This document shows positions 33,201 to 46,200 of a stretch of DNA of 64,000 bases, piece after piece; position 1 is the first letter of the stretch, and each line of letters opens with the position of its first letter. The translations under genes were made by a program, and so were the position numbers. The DNA is from Avena insularis (lineage: Eukaryota; Streptophyta; Magnoliopsida; Poales; Poaceae): positions 201,568,941-201,632,940 of the forward strand of contig CM042684.1 in assembly GCA_023614405.1 (NCBI GenBank), in the 5' to 3' direction. The notes under the pieces are model-generated. The model was not told the DNA's origin. It ran no database searches and saw only the letters and a program-made list of their open reading frames with translations.

Positions 33201-34217
33201 TGTTGAGGGCAAACCTCTAGGGTGGCCCGATCTTTCACGAATCCCACTCAAATCAAGGATGGAGTGCGGGGAGAGGAGGGGAGGATGAACACGACGAACT
33301 CACACACGAAGAACGCGATGAACACACACACACGCAAAACCACGATACACACCACTAGCTCACACCGGCGGTGACCGGTCCGGCGCAATCCCTAGGATCG
33401 GCGTCGGGCGGAGGACTCTCTCTCGAACCGGCACGGCGAGATGGGAGACTCGGTGAGATCTTCACATCTTGTACAACGTGGAGGGAAGATGCAAACTCCA
33501 AGGAGGTTTGGGATATTTGGTGCTCCTTTATCAAAGGAGCATGAGGCAAGAACTAGATAGATCCACAAGGGGTTTCTACTAATTCCAAATATCATGCCTA
33601 GGGTTTAGAATGGAGGTGGGGGACTATATATAGGCTAGCCACTTAAACAGGGGTACTTTAGGAATAAAGGACAAGTTCTGGATGGACAAAGGGGTACATG
33701 GGCCGCAGTCCCAAAGGCCTTTTCATGCCTAGAGTCGGTCGGACCGGAGACTCTGGTGTGCAGGCCAGAGACTCCGGTCTAGGCTGGAGAATCCGATGTA
33801 GCCTCCAGACCAGCCTCCGGAGGGGCCTTCGGATTGTCCCGGAGCCGGGTGTAGGGGGTCGGACCGGAGGTAGGGCCGGAGTCTCCGTTGTCTTCAGGCC
33901 GGAGACTTTAGCAGGCCGGAGACTCCGGTGTGTGCAGACTGGAGACTCCGGTTTGAGCAGCTCCAACGGCTTCTGCTTCATGCTCTGCTCCTCGTTCTCC
34001 ATCCTTGGGTGCTTGGGGCTGTGTCGAGGCTTCGTACCTGATGATGCATAGAGTAGTTGCATGAAGTAGCACACCATCCAAGGAGGTATCAGATTGGCAT
34101 GAGGAGAGGAGCGAGTTCACCTTAGCTTGTAGGATTTTGGCTCACGCACAAGTCATGGGTCCACTTCGGGGACTTGTTGGTGTAGATGTAGGAGCATCCG
34201 TAGGACGCGCTACATCA
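33201..34217 (-). repeat. 5' LTR of element C (B-type)
   Basis: Starts TGATGTAGCGCGTCC at 34217 and ends gccctcaaca at 33201. TATA near 33625-33635. Dyads with a GGAGACTCC core at about 33745-33950. The left neighbour of the promoter end is the satellite array, cut mid-monomer (tggtttatgaaaag). Confidence 0.88.
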
Positions 34218-37200
34218 TGGTTTATGAAAAGAACACTACATGCCGAGTGGCATCATTGTATGTGTTCTTTTCAAAAACCACTTTGATGCACACTAACAAA
34301 CACACACATTCAATGACTCTAGTGGTAGTTTATGAAAAGAACACCACATGCAATGACTCTGGTGGATCCAAGTGGTGGTTTATGAAAAGAACAACGCATG
34401 CAATGACTCTGGTGGTGGTTTATGAAAAGAACACCACATGAAGTGACTCTAGTGGATCCAAGTTGTGGTTTATGAAAAGTACACCAAATGCAGTGGACCT
34501 GGTTGTGGTTTATGAAAAGGACACACATGCAATGACATGCATTTGATCCAAGTGGTGGTTTATGAAAAGGATAACACATGCAGTGACCCTGGTGGTTGTT
34601 TATGAAAGGGACACACATCCAATGACATGCATTGGATCCAACTGGTGGTTTATGAAATGAACAAACATGCAATGACCCTAGTTGTGGTTTATGAAAGGGA
34701 CACACATGCAATGACATGCATTGGATCCAAGTGGTGGTTTATGAAAAGAAAAAACATGGAATGACTCTGGTTGTGGTTTATGAAAAGGACACACATGCAA
34801 TGACACTAGTGGTGGTTTATGAAAAGTACACCACATGCAATGACTCAGGTGGATCCAAGTGGTGGATTATGAAAAGAACACCACATTCTGGAGTGCCATC
34901 ATTGCATGTGTTCTTTTCAAAAACCACAGTGATGCACACTGCCACACACACACATTCAATGACTCTAGTGGTGGTTTATGAAAAGTACACATATGCAATG
35001 ACATGCATTGGATCCAAGTGATGGTTTATGAAAAGGACAGTACATGAAGTGACCCTAGTTGTGGTTTATGAAAGGGACACACATGTAATGACATGCATTG
35101 GATCCAAGTGGTGGTTTATGAAAAGAACAAACATGCAATGACTCTAGTTGTGGTTTATGAAAAGGACGCACATGCAATGACACTAGTGGTGGTTTATGAA
35201 AAGGACACCACATGCAAAGACATGCAATGACATTGGTGGATCCATCTGTTTTATGAGAAGGACACCACATGCAATGAGTCTAGTGGATCCAAGTGGTGGT
35301 TTATGAAAAGAACACCACATGCTAGACTGGCATCATTGTATGTGTTCTTTTCAAAAACCACAGTGATGCACGCTGAGACACACACACACACATTCAATGA
35401 CTCTAGTGGTGGTTTATGCAAAGGATAACACATGCAATGACTCTGGTGGATCCATGTGGTTTATGAAAAGAACAACACATGCAATGACTCTCGTGGTGGT
35501 TTATGAAAAGGACTCCACATGCAGTGACTCTGGTGGATCCAAGTTGTGGTTTATGAAAAGTACACCAAATGCAGTGACCCTGGTTGTGGTTTATGAAAAG
35601 GACACACATGCAATGACATGCATTGGGTCCAAGTGGTGGTTTATGAAAAGTACACCCAATGTAGTGACCCTGGTCGTGGTTTATGAAAGGGACACACATG
35701 CAATGACATGTATTGGATCCAAGTGGTGGTTTATGAAAAGAACAAACATGCAATGACCCTAGTTGTGGTTTATGAAAGGGACACACATGCAATGACATGC
35801 ATTGGATCCAAGTGGTGGTTTATGAAAAGTACACCCAATGAAGTGACCCTGGTGGTGGTTTATGAAAGGGACACACATGCAATGACATGCATTGGATCCA
35901 AGTAGTGGTTTATGAAAAGAACAAACAAGCAATGACTCTAGTTGTGATTTATGAAAAGGACACACATGTAATGACACTAGTTGTGGTTTATGAAAAGGAC
36001 ACCACATGCAAAGACATGCAATGACACTAGTGGATCCATGTGGTTTATGAGAATGACACCACATTCAATGAGTCTGGTGGATCCAAGTGGTGGTTTATGA
36101 AAAGAACACCACATGCTGGAGTGGCATCATTGCATGTGTTCTTTTAAAAAACCAGTGATGCACACACAAACACACATTCAATGACTCTAGTGGTGGTTTA
36201 TGAAAAGTACAGGCATGCAATGACATGCATTGGATCCAAGTGATGGTTTATGAAAAGGACAGCACATGAAGTGACCCTAGTTGTGGTTTATGTAAGGGAC
36301 ACACATGTAATGGCATGCATTGGATCCCAGTGGTGGTTTATGAAAAGAACAAACATGCAATGACTCTAGTTGTGGTTTATGAAAAGGACACACATGCAAT
36401 CACACTAGTGGTGGTTTATGAAAAGGACACCACATGCAAATACATGCAATGACACTGGTGGATCCATCTGGTTTATGAGAAGGACACCACATGCAATGAG
36501 TCTAGTGGATCTAAGTGGTGGTTTATGAAAAGAACACCACATGCTGGAGTGGCATCATTGCATGTGTTCTTTTCAAAAACCAAAGTGATGCACACTGACA
36601 CACACACACACACTCAATGACTCTAGTGGTGGTTTATGGAAAGGATAACACATGCAATGACTCTGGTGGATCCATGTGGTTTATGAAAAGAACAACACAT
36701 GCAATGACTCTCGTGGTGGTTTATGAAAAGGACACCACATGTAGTGACTCTGGTGGATCCAAGTGGTGGTTTATGAAAAGTACACCAAATGTAGTGACCC
36801 TGGTTGTGGTTTATGAAAAGGACACACATGCAATGACATGCATTGGGTCCAAGTGGTGGTTTATGAAAATACACCCAATGTAGTGACCCTGGTGGTGGTT
36901 TGTGAAAGGGACACACATGCAATGACATGTATTGGATCCAAGTGGTGGTTTATGAAAAGAACAAACATGCAATGACCCTAGTTGTGGTTTATGAACGGGA
37001 CACACATGCAATGACATGCATTGGATCCAAGTGGTGGTTTATGAAAAGTACACCCAATGAAGTGACCCTGGTGGTGGTTTATGAAAGGGACACACATGCA
37101 ATGACATGCATTGGATCCAACTGGTGGTTTATGAAAAGAACAAACATGCAATGACCCTAGTTGTGGTTTATGAAAGGGACACACATGCAATGACATGCAT

Positions 37201-40200
37201 TGGATCCAAGTAGTGGTTTATGAAAAGAACAAACAAGCAATGACTCTAGTTGTGATTTATGAAAAGGACACACATGTAATGACACTAGTGGTGGTTTATG
37301 AAAAGGACACCACATGCAAAGACATGCAATGACACTAGTGGATCCATGTGGTTTATGAGAATGACACCACATTCAATGAGTCTGGTGGATCCAAGTGGTG
37401 GTTTATGAAAAGAACACCACATGCTGGAGTGGCATCATTGCATGTGTTCTTTTAAAAAACCACAGTGATGCACACTGCCACACACACACATTCAATGACT
37501 CTAGTGGTGGTTTATGAAAAGTACACATATGCAATGACATGCATTGGATCCAAGTGATGGTTTATGAAAAGGACAGCACATGAAGTGACCCTAGTTGTGG
37601 TTTATGAAAGGGACACACATGTAATGACATGCATTGGATCCAAGTGGTGGTTTATGAAAAGAACAAACATGCAATGACTCTAGTTGTGGTTTATGAAAAG
37701 GACGCACATGCAATGACACTAGTGGTGGTTTATGAAAAGGACACCACATGCAAAGACATGCAATGACATTGGTGGATCCATCTGTTTTATGAGAAGGACA
37801 CCACATGCAATGAGTCTAGTGGATCCAAGTGGTGGTTTATGAAAAGAACACCACATGCTAGACTGGCATCATTGTATGTGTTCTTTTCAAAAACCACAGT
37901 GATGCACGCTGAGACACACACACACACATTCAATGACTCTAGTGGTGGTTTATGCAAAGGATAACACATGCAATGACTCTGGTGGATTCATGTGGTTTAT
38001 GAAAAGAACAACACATGCAATGACTCTCGTGGTGGTTTATGAAAAGGACTCCACATGCAGTGACTCTGGTGGATCCAAGTTGTGGTTTATGAAAAGTACA
38101 CCAAATGCAGTGACCCTGGTTGTGGTTTATGAAAAGGACACACATGCAATGACATGCATTGGGTCCAAGTGGTGGTTTATGAAAAGTACACCCAATGTAG
38201 TGACCCTGGTCGTGGTTTATGAAAGGGACACACATGCAATGACATGTATTGGATCCAAGTGGTGGTTTATGAAAAGAACAAACATGCAATGACCCTAGTT
38301 GTGGTTTATGAAAGGGACACACATGCAATGACATGCATTGGATCCAAGTGGTGGTTTATGAAAAGTACACCCAATGAAGTGACCCTGGTGGTGGTTTATG
38401 AAAGGGACACACATGCAATGACATGCATTGGATACAAGTAGTGGTTTATGAAAAGAACAAACAAGCAATGACTCTAGTTGTGATTTATGAAAAGGACACA
38501 CATGTAATGACACTAGTGGTGGTTTATGAAAAGGACACCACATGCAAAGACATGCAATGACACTAGTGGATCCATGTGGTTTATGAGAATGACACCACAT
38601 TCAATGAGTCTGGTGGATCCAAGTGGTGGTTTATGAAAAGAACACCACATGCTGGAGTGGCATCATTGCATGTGTTCTTTTAAAAAACCAGAGTGATGCA
38701 CACGACACACACACACATTCAATGACTCTAGTGGTGGTTTATGAAAAGTACAGGCATGCAATGACATGCATTGGATCCAAGTGATGGTTTATGAAAAGGA
38801 CAGCACATGAAGTGACCCTAGTTGTGGTTTATGTAAGGGACACACATGTAATGGCATGCATTGGATCCCAGTGGTGGTTTATGAAAAGAACAAACATGCA
38901 ATGACTCTAGTTGTGGTTTATGAAAAGGACACACATGCAATCACACTAGTGGTGGTTTATGAAAAGGACACCACATGCAAATACATGCAATGACACTGGT
39001 GGATCCATCTGGTTTATGAGAAGGACACCACATGCAATGAGTCTAGTGGATCTAAGTGGTGGTTTATGAAAAGAACACCACATGCTGGAGTGGCATCATT
39101 GCATGTGTTCTTTTCAAAAACCAAAGTGATGCACACTGACACACACACACACACACTCAATGACTCTAGTGGTGGTTTATGGAAAGGATAACACATGCAA
39201 TGACTCTGGTGGATCCATGTGGTTTATGAAAAGAACAACACATGCAATGACTCTCGTGGTGGTTTATGAAAAGGACACCACATGTAGTGACTCTGGTGGA
39301 TCCAAGTGGTGGTTTATGAAAAGTACACCAAATGTAGTGACCCTGGTTGTGGTTTATGAAAAGGACACACATGCAATGACATGCATTGGGTCCAAGTGGT
39401 GGTTTATGAAAATACACCCAATGTAGTGACCCTGGTGGTGGTTTGTGAAAGGGACACACATGCAATGACATGTATTGGATCCAAGTGGTGGTTTATGAAA
39501 AGAACAAACATGCAATGACCCTAGTTGTGGTTTATGAACGGGACACACATGCAATGACATGCATTGGATCCAAGTGGTGGTTTATGAAAAGTACACCCAA
39601 TGAAGTGACCCTGGTGGTGGTTTATGAAAGGGACACACATGCAATGACATGCATTGGATCCAACTGGTGGTTTATGAAAACAACAAACATGCAATGACCC
39701 TAGTTGTGGTTTATGAAAGGGACACACATGCAATGACATGCATTGGATCCAAGTAGTGGTTTATGAAAAGAACAAACAAGCAATGACTCTAGTTGTGATT
39801 TATGAAAAGGACACACATGTAATGACACTAGTGGTGGTTTATGAAAAGGACACCACATGCAAAGACATGCAATGACACTAGTGGATCCATGTGGTTTATG
39901 AGAATGACACCACATTCAATGAGTCTGGTGGATCCAAGTGGTGGTTTATGAAAAGAACACCACATGCTGGAGTGGCATCATTGCATGTGTTCTTTTAAAA
40001 AACCAGAGTGATGCACACGACACACACACACATTCAATGACTCTAGTGGTGGTTTATGAAAAGTACAGGCATGCAATGACATGCATTGGATCCAAGTGAT
40101 GGTTTATGAAAAGGACAGCACATGAAGTGACCCTAGTTGTGGTTTATGTAAGGGACACACATGTAATGGCATGCATTGGATCCCAGTGGTGGTTTATGAA

Positions 40201-43200
40201 AAGAACAAACATGCAATGACTCTAGTTGTGGTTTATGAAAAGGACACACATGCAATGACACTAGTGGTGGTTTATGAAAAGGACACCACATGCAAAGACA
40301 TGCAATGACATTGGTGGATCCATCTGTTTTATGAGAAGGACACCACATGCAATGAGTCTAGTGGATCCAAGTGGTGGTTTATGAAAAGAACACCACATGC
40401 TAGACTGGCATCATTGTATGTGTTCTTTTCAAAAACCACAGTGATGCACGCTGAGACACACACACACACATTCAATGACTCTAGTGGTGGTTTATGCAAA
40501 GGATAACACATGCAATGACTCTGGTGGATCCATGTGGTTTATGAAAAGAACAACACATGCAATGACTCTCGTGGTGGTTTATGAAAAGGACTCCACATGC
40601 AGTGACTCTGGTGGATCCAAGTTGTGGTTTATGAAAAGTACACCAAATGCAGTGACCCTGGTTGTGGTTTATGAAAAGGACACACATGCAATGACATGCA
40701 TTGGGTCCAAGTGGTGGTTTATGAAAAGTACACCCAATGTAGTGACCCTGGTCGTGGTTTATGAAAGGGACACACACATGCAATGACATGTATTGGATCC
40801 AAGTGGTGGTTTATGAAAAGAACAAACATGCAATGACCCTAGTTGTGGTTTATGAAAGGGACACACATGCAATGACATGCATTGGATCCAAGTGGTGGTT
40901 TATGAAAAGTACACCCAATGAAGTGACCCTGGTGGTGGTTTATGTAAGGGACACATGCAATGACATGCATTGGATACAAGTAGTGGTTTATGAAAAGAAC
41001 AAACAAGCAATGACTCTAGTTGTGATTTATGAAAAGGACACACATGTAATGACACTAGTGGTGGTTTATGAAAAGGACACCACATGCAAAGACATGCAAT
41101 GACACTAGTGGATCCATGTGGTTTATGAGAATGACACCACATTCAATGAGTCTGTGGATCCAAGTGGTGGTTTATGAAAAGAACACCACATGGTGAAGTG
41201 GCATCATTGCATGTGTTCTTTTAAAAACCAGTGATGCACACGACACACACACACATTCAATGACTCTAGTGGTGGTTTATGAAAAGTACAGGCATGCAAT
41301 GACATGCATTGGATCCAAGTGATGGTTTATGAAAAGGACAGCACATGAAGTGACCCTAGTTGTGGTTTATGTAAGGGACACACATGTAATGGCATGCATT
41401 GGATCCCAGTGGTGGTTTATGAAAAGAACAAACATGCAATGACTCTAGTTGTGGTTTATGAAAAGGACACACATGCAATCACACTAGTGGTGGTTTATGA
41501 AAAGGACACCACATGCAAATACATGCAATGACACTGGTGGATCCATCTGGTTTATGAGAAGGACACCACATGCAATGAGTCTAGTGGATCTAAGTGGTGG
41601 TTTATGAAAAGAACACCACATGCTGGAGTGGCATCATTGCATGTGTTCTTTTCAAAAACCAAAGTGATGCACACTGACACACACACACACACTCAATGAC
41701 TCTAGTGGTGGTTTATGGAAAGGATAACACATGCAATGACTCTGGTGGATCCATGTGGTTTATGAAAAGAACAACACATGCAATGACTCTCGTGGTGGTT
41801 TATGAAAAGGACACCACATGTAGTGACTCTGTGGATCCAAGTGGTGGTTTATGAAAAGTACACCAAATGTAGTGACCCTGGTTGTGGTTTATGAAAAGGA
41901 CACACATGCAATGACATGCATTGGGTCCAAGTGGTGGTTTATGAAAATACACCCAATGTAGTGACCCTGGTGGTGGTTTGTGAAAGGGACACACATGCAA
42001 TGACATGTATTGGATCCAAGTGGTGGTTTATGAAAAGAACAAACATGCAATGACCCTAGTTGTGGTTTATGAACGGGACACACATGCAATGACATGCATT
42101 GGATCCAAGTGGTGGTTTATGAAAAGTACACCCAATGAAGTGACCCTGGTGGTGGTTTATGAAAGGGACACACATGCAATGACATGCATTGGATCCAACT
42201 GGTGGTTTATGAAAACAACAAACATGCAATGACCCTAGTTGTGGTTTATGAAAGGGACACACATGCAATGACATGCATTGGATCCAAGTAGTGGTTTATG
42301 AAAAGAACAAACAAGCAATGACTCTAGTTGTGATTTATGAAAAGGACACACATGTAATGACACTAGTGGTGGTTTATGAAAAGGACACCACATGCAAAGA
42401 CATGCAATGACACTAGTGGATCCATGTGGTTTATGAGAATGACACCACATTCAATGAGTCTGGTGGATCCAAGTGGTGGTTTATGAAAAGAACACCACAT
42501 GCTGGAGTGGCATCATTGCATGTGTTCTTTAAAAACCAGAGTGATGCACACACACACACACACATTCAATGACTCTAGTGGTGGTTTATGAAAAGTACAG
42601 GCATGCAATGACATGCATTGGATCCAAGTGATGGTTTATGAAAAGGACAGCACATGAAGTGACCCTAGTTGTGGTTTATGTAAGGGACACACATGTAATG
42701 GCATGCATTGGATCCCAGTGGTGGTTTATGAAAAGAACAAACATGCAATGACTCTAGTTGTGGTTTATGAAAAGGACACACATGCAATCACACTAGTGGT
42801 GGTTTATGAAAAGGACACCACATGCAAATACATGCAATGACACTGGTGGATCCATCTGGTTTATGAGAAGGACACCACATGCAATGAGTCTAGTGGATCT
42901 AAGTGGTGGTTTATGAAAAGAACACCACATGCTGGAGTGGCATCATTGCATGTGTTCTTTTAAAAAACCAAAGTGATGCACACTGACACACACACACACA
43001 CACTCAATGACTCTAGTGGTGGTTTATGGAAAGGATAACACATGCAATGACTCTGGTGGATCCATGTGGTTTATGAAAAGAACAACACATGCAATGACTC
43101 TCGTGGTGGTTTATGAAAAGGACACCACATGTAGTGACTCTGGTGGATCCAAGTGGTGGTTTATGAAAAGTACACCAAATGTAGTGACCCTGGTTGTGGT

Positions 43201-46200
43201 TTATGAAAAGGACACACATGCAATGACATGCATTGGGTCCAAGTGGTGGTTTATGAAAATACACCCAATGTAGTGACCCTGGTGGTGGTTTGTGAAAGGG
43301 ACACACATGCAATGACATGTATTGGATCCAAGTGGTGGTTTATGAAAAGAACAAACATGCAATGACCCTAGTTGTGGTTTATGAACGGGACACACATGCA
43401 ATGACATGCATTGGATCCAAGTGGTGGTTTATGAAAAGTACACCCAATGAAGTGACCCTGGTGGTGGTTTATGAAAGGGACACACATGCAATGACATGCA
43501 TTGGATCCAACTGGTGGTTTATGAAAACAACAAACATGCAATGACCCTAGTTGTGGTTTATGAAAGGGACACACATGCAATGACATGCATTGGATCCAAG
43601 TAGTGGTTTATGAAAAGAACAAACAAGCAATGACTCTAGTTGTGATTTATGAAAAGGACACACATGTAATGACACTAGTGGTGGTTTATGAAAAGGACAC
43701 CACATGCAAAGACATGCAATGACACTAGTGGATCCATGTGGTTTATGAGAATGACACCACATTCAATGAGTCTGGTGGATCCAAGTGGTGGTTTATGAAA
43801 AGAACACCACATGCTGGAGTGGCATCATTGCATGTGTTCTTTTAAAAAACCAGAGTGATGCACACGACACACACACACATTCAATGACTCTAGTGGTGGT
43901 TTATGAAAAGTACAGGCATGCAATGACATGCATTGGATCCAAGTGATGGTTTATGAAAAGGACAGCACATGAAGTGACCCTAGTTGTGGTTTATGTAAGG
44001 GACACACATGTAATGGCATGCATTGGATCCCAGTGGTGGTTTATGAAAAGAACAAACATGCAATGACTCTAGTTGTGGTTTATGAAAAGGACACACATGC
44101 AATGACACTAGTGGTGGTTTATGAAAAGGACACCACATGCAAATACATGCAATGACACTGGTGGATCCATGTGGTTTATGAGAATGACACCACATTAAAT
44201 GAGTCTGGTGGATCCAAGTGGTGGTTTATGAAAAGAACACCACATGCTGGAGTGGCATCATTGCATGTGTTCTTTTAAAAAACCAGAGTGATGCACACGA
44301 CACACACACACATTCAATGACTCTAGTGGTGGTTTATGAAAAGTACAGGCATGCAATGACATGCATTGGATCCAAGTGGTGGTTTATGAAAAGTACACCC
44401 AATGAAGTGACCCTGGTGGTGGTTTATGAAAGGGACACACATGCAATGACATGCATTGGATCCAAGTAGTGGTTTATGAAAAGAACAAACAAGCAATGAC
44501 TCTAGTTGTGATTTATGAAAAGGACACACATGTAATGACACTAGTGGTGGTTTATGAAAAGGACACCACATGCAAAGACATGCAATGACACTAGTGGATC
44601 CATGTGGTTTATGAGAATGACACCACATTCAATGAGTCTGGTGGATCCAAGTGGTGGTTTATGAAAAGAACACCACATGCTGGAGTGGCATCATTGCATG
44701 TGTTCTTTTAAAAAACCAGAGTGATGCACACGACACACACACACATTCAATGACTCTAGTGGTGGTTTATGAAAAGTACAGGCATGCAATGACATGCATT
44801 GGATCCAAGTGATGGTTTATGAAAAGGACAGCACATGAAGTGACCCTAGTTGTGGTTTATGTAAGGGACACACATGTAATGGCATGCATTGGATCCCAGT
44901 GGTGGTTTATGAAAAGAACAAACATGCAATGACTCTAGTTGTGGTTTATGAAAAGGACACACATGCAATCACACTAGTGGTGGTTTATGAAAAGGACACC
45001 ACATGCAAATACATGCAATGACACTGGTGGATCCATCTGGTTTATGAGAAGGACACCACATGCAATGAGTCTAGTGGATCTAAGTGGTGGTTTATGAAAA
45101 GAACACCACATGCTGGAGTGGCATCATTGCATGTGTTCTTTTCAAAAACCAAAGTGATGCACACTGACACACACACACACACTCAATGACTCTAGTGGTG
45201 GTTTATGGAAAGGATAACACATGCAATGACTCTGGTGGATCCATGTGGTTTATGAAAAGAACAACACATGCAATGACTCTCGTGGTGGTTTATGAAAGGA
45301 CACCACATGTAGTGACTCTGGTGGATCCAAGTGGTGGTTTATGAAAAGTACACCAAATGTAGTGACCCTGGTTGTGGTTTATGAAAAGGACACACATGCA
45401 ATGACATGCATTGGGTCCAAGTGGTGGTTTATGAAAATACACCCAATGTAGTGACCCTGGTGGTGGTTTGTGAAAGGGACACACATGCAATGACATGTAT
45501 TGGATCCAAGTGGTGGTTTATGAAAAGAACAAACATGCAATGACCCTAGTTGTGGTTTATGAACGGGACACACATGCAATGACATGCATTGGATCCAAGT
45601 GGTGGTTTATGAAAAGTACACCCAATGAAGTGACCCTGGTGGTGGTTTATGAAAGGGACACACATGCAATGACATGCATTGGATCCAACTGGTGGTTTAT
45701 GAAAAGAACAAACATGCAATGACCCTAGTTGTGGTTTATGAAAGGGACACACATGCAATGACATGCATTGGATCCAAGTAGTGGTTTATGAAAAGAACAA
45801 ACAAGCAATGACTCTAGTTGTGATTTATGAAAAGGACACACATGTAATGACACTAGTGGTGGTTTATGAAAAGGACACCACATGCAAAGACATGCAATGA
45901 CACTAGTGGATCCATGTGGTTTATGAGAATGACACCACATTCAATGAGTCTGGTGGATCCAAGTGGTGGTTTATGAAAAGAACACCACATGCTGGAGTGG
46001 CATCATTGCATGTGTTCTTTTAAAAAACCAGAGTGATGCACACGACACACACACACATTCAATGACTCTAGTGGTGGTTTATGAAAAGTACAGGCATGCA
46101 ATGACATGCATTGGATCCAAGTGATGGTTTATGAAAAGGACAGCACATGAAGTGACCCTAGTTGTGGTTTATGTAAGGGACACACATGTAATGGCATGCA

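Larger units (their letters stand above)
25288..34217 (-). mobile_element. Element C: most complete CRM-like Ty3/gypsy copy
   Basis: On the minus strand: 5' LTR (34217-33201), primer site, leader with a solo-LTR insertion, gag, protease, RT, RNase H, integrase, purine tract, 3' LTR (25983-25288, truncated). All protein domains are present, but gag has stops and a frameshift, a stop precedes the protease, and one frameshift separates RT from RNase H. The 5' LTR borders satellite DNA directly at 34217/34218. The two LTRs carry different dyad cores, so they are not simple descendants of one insertion. Confidence 0.88.
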
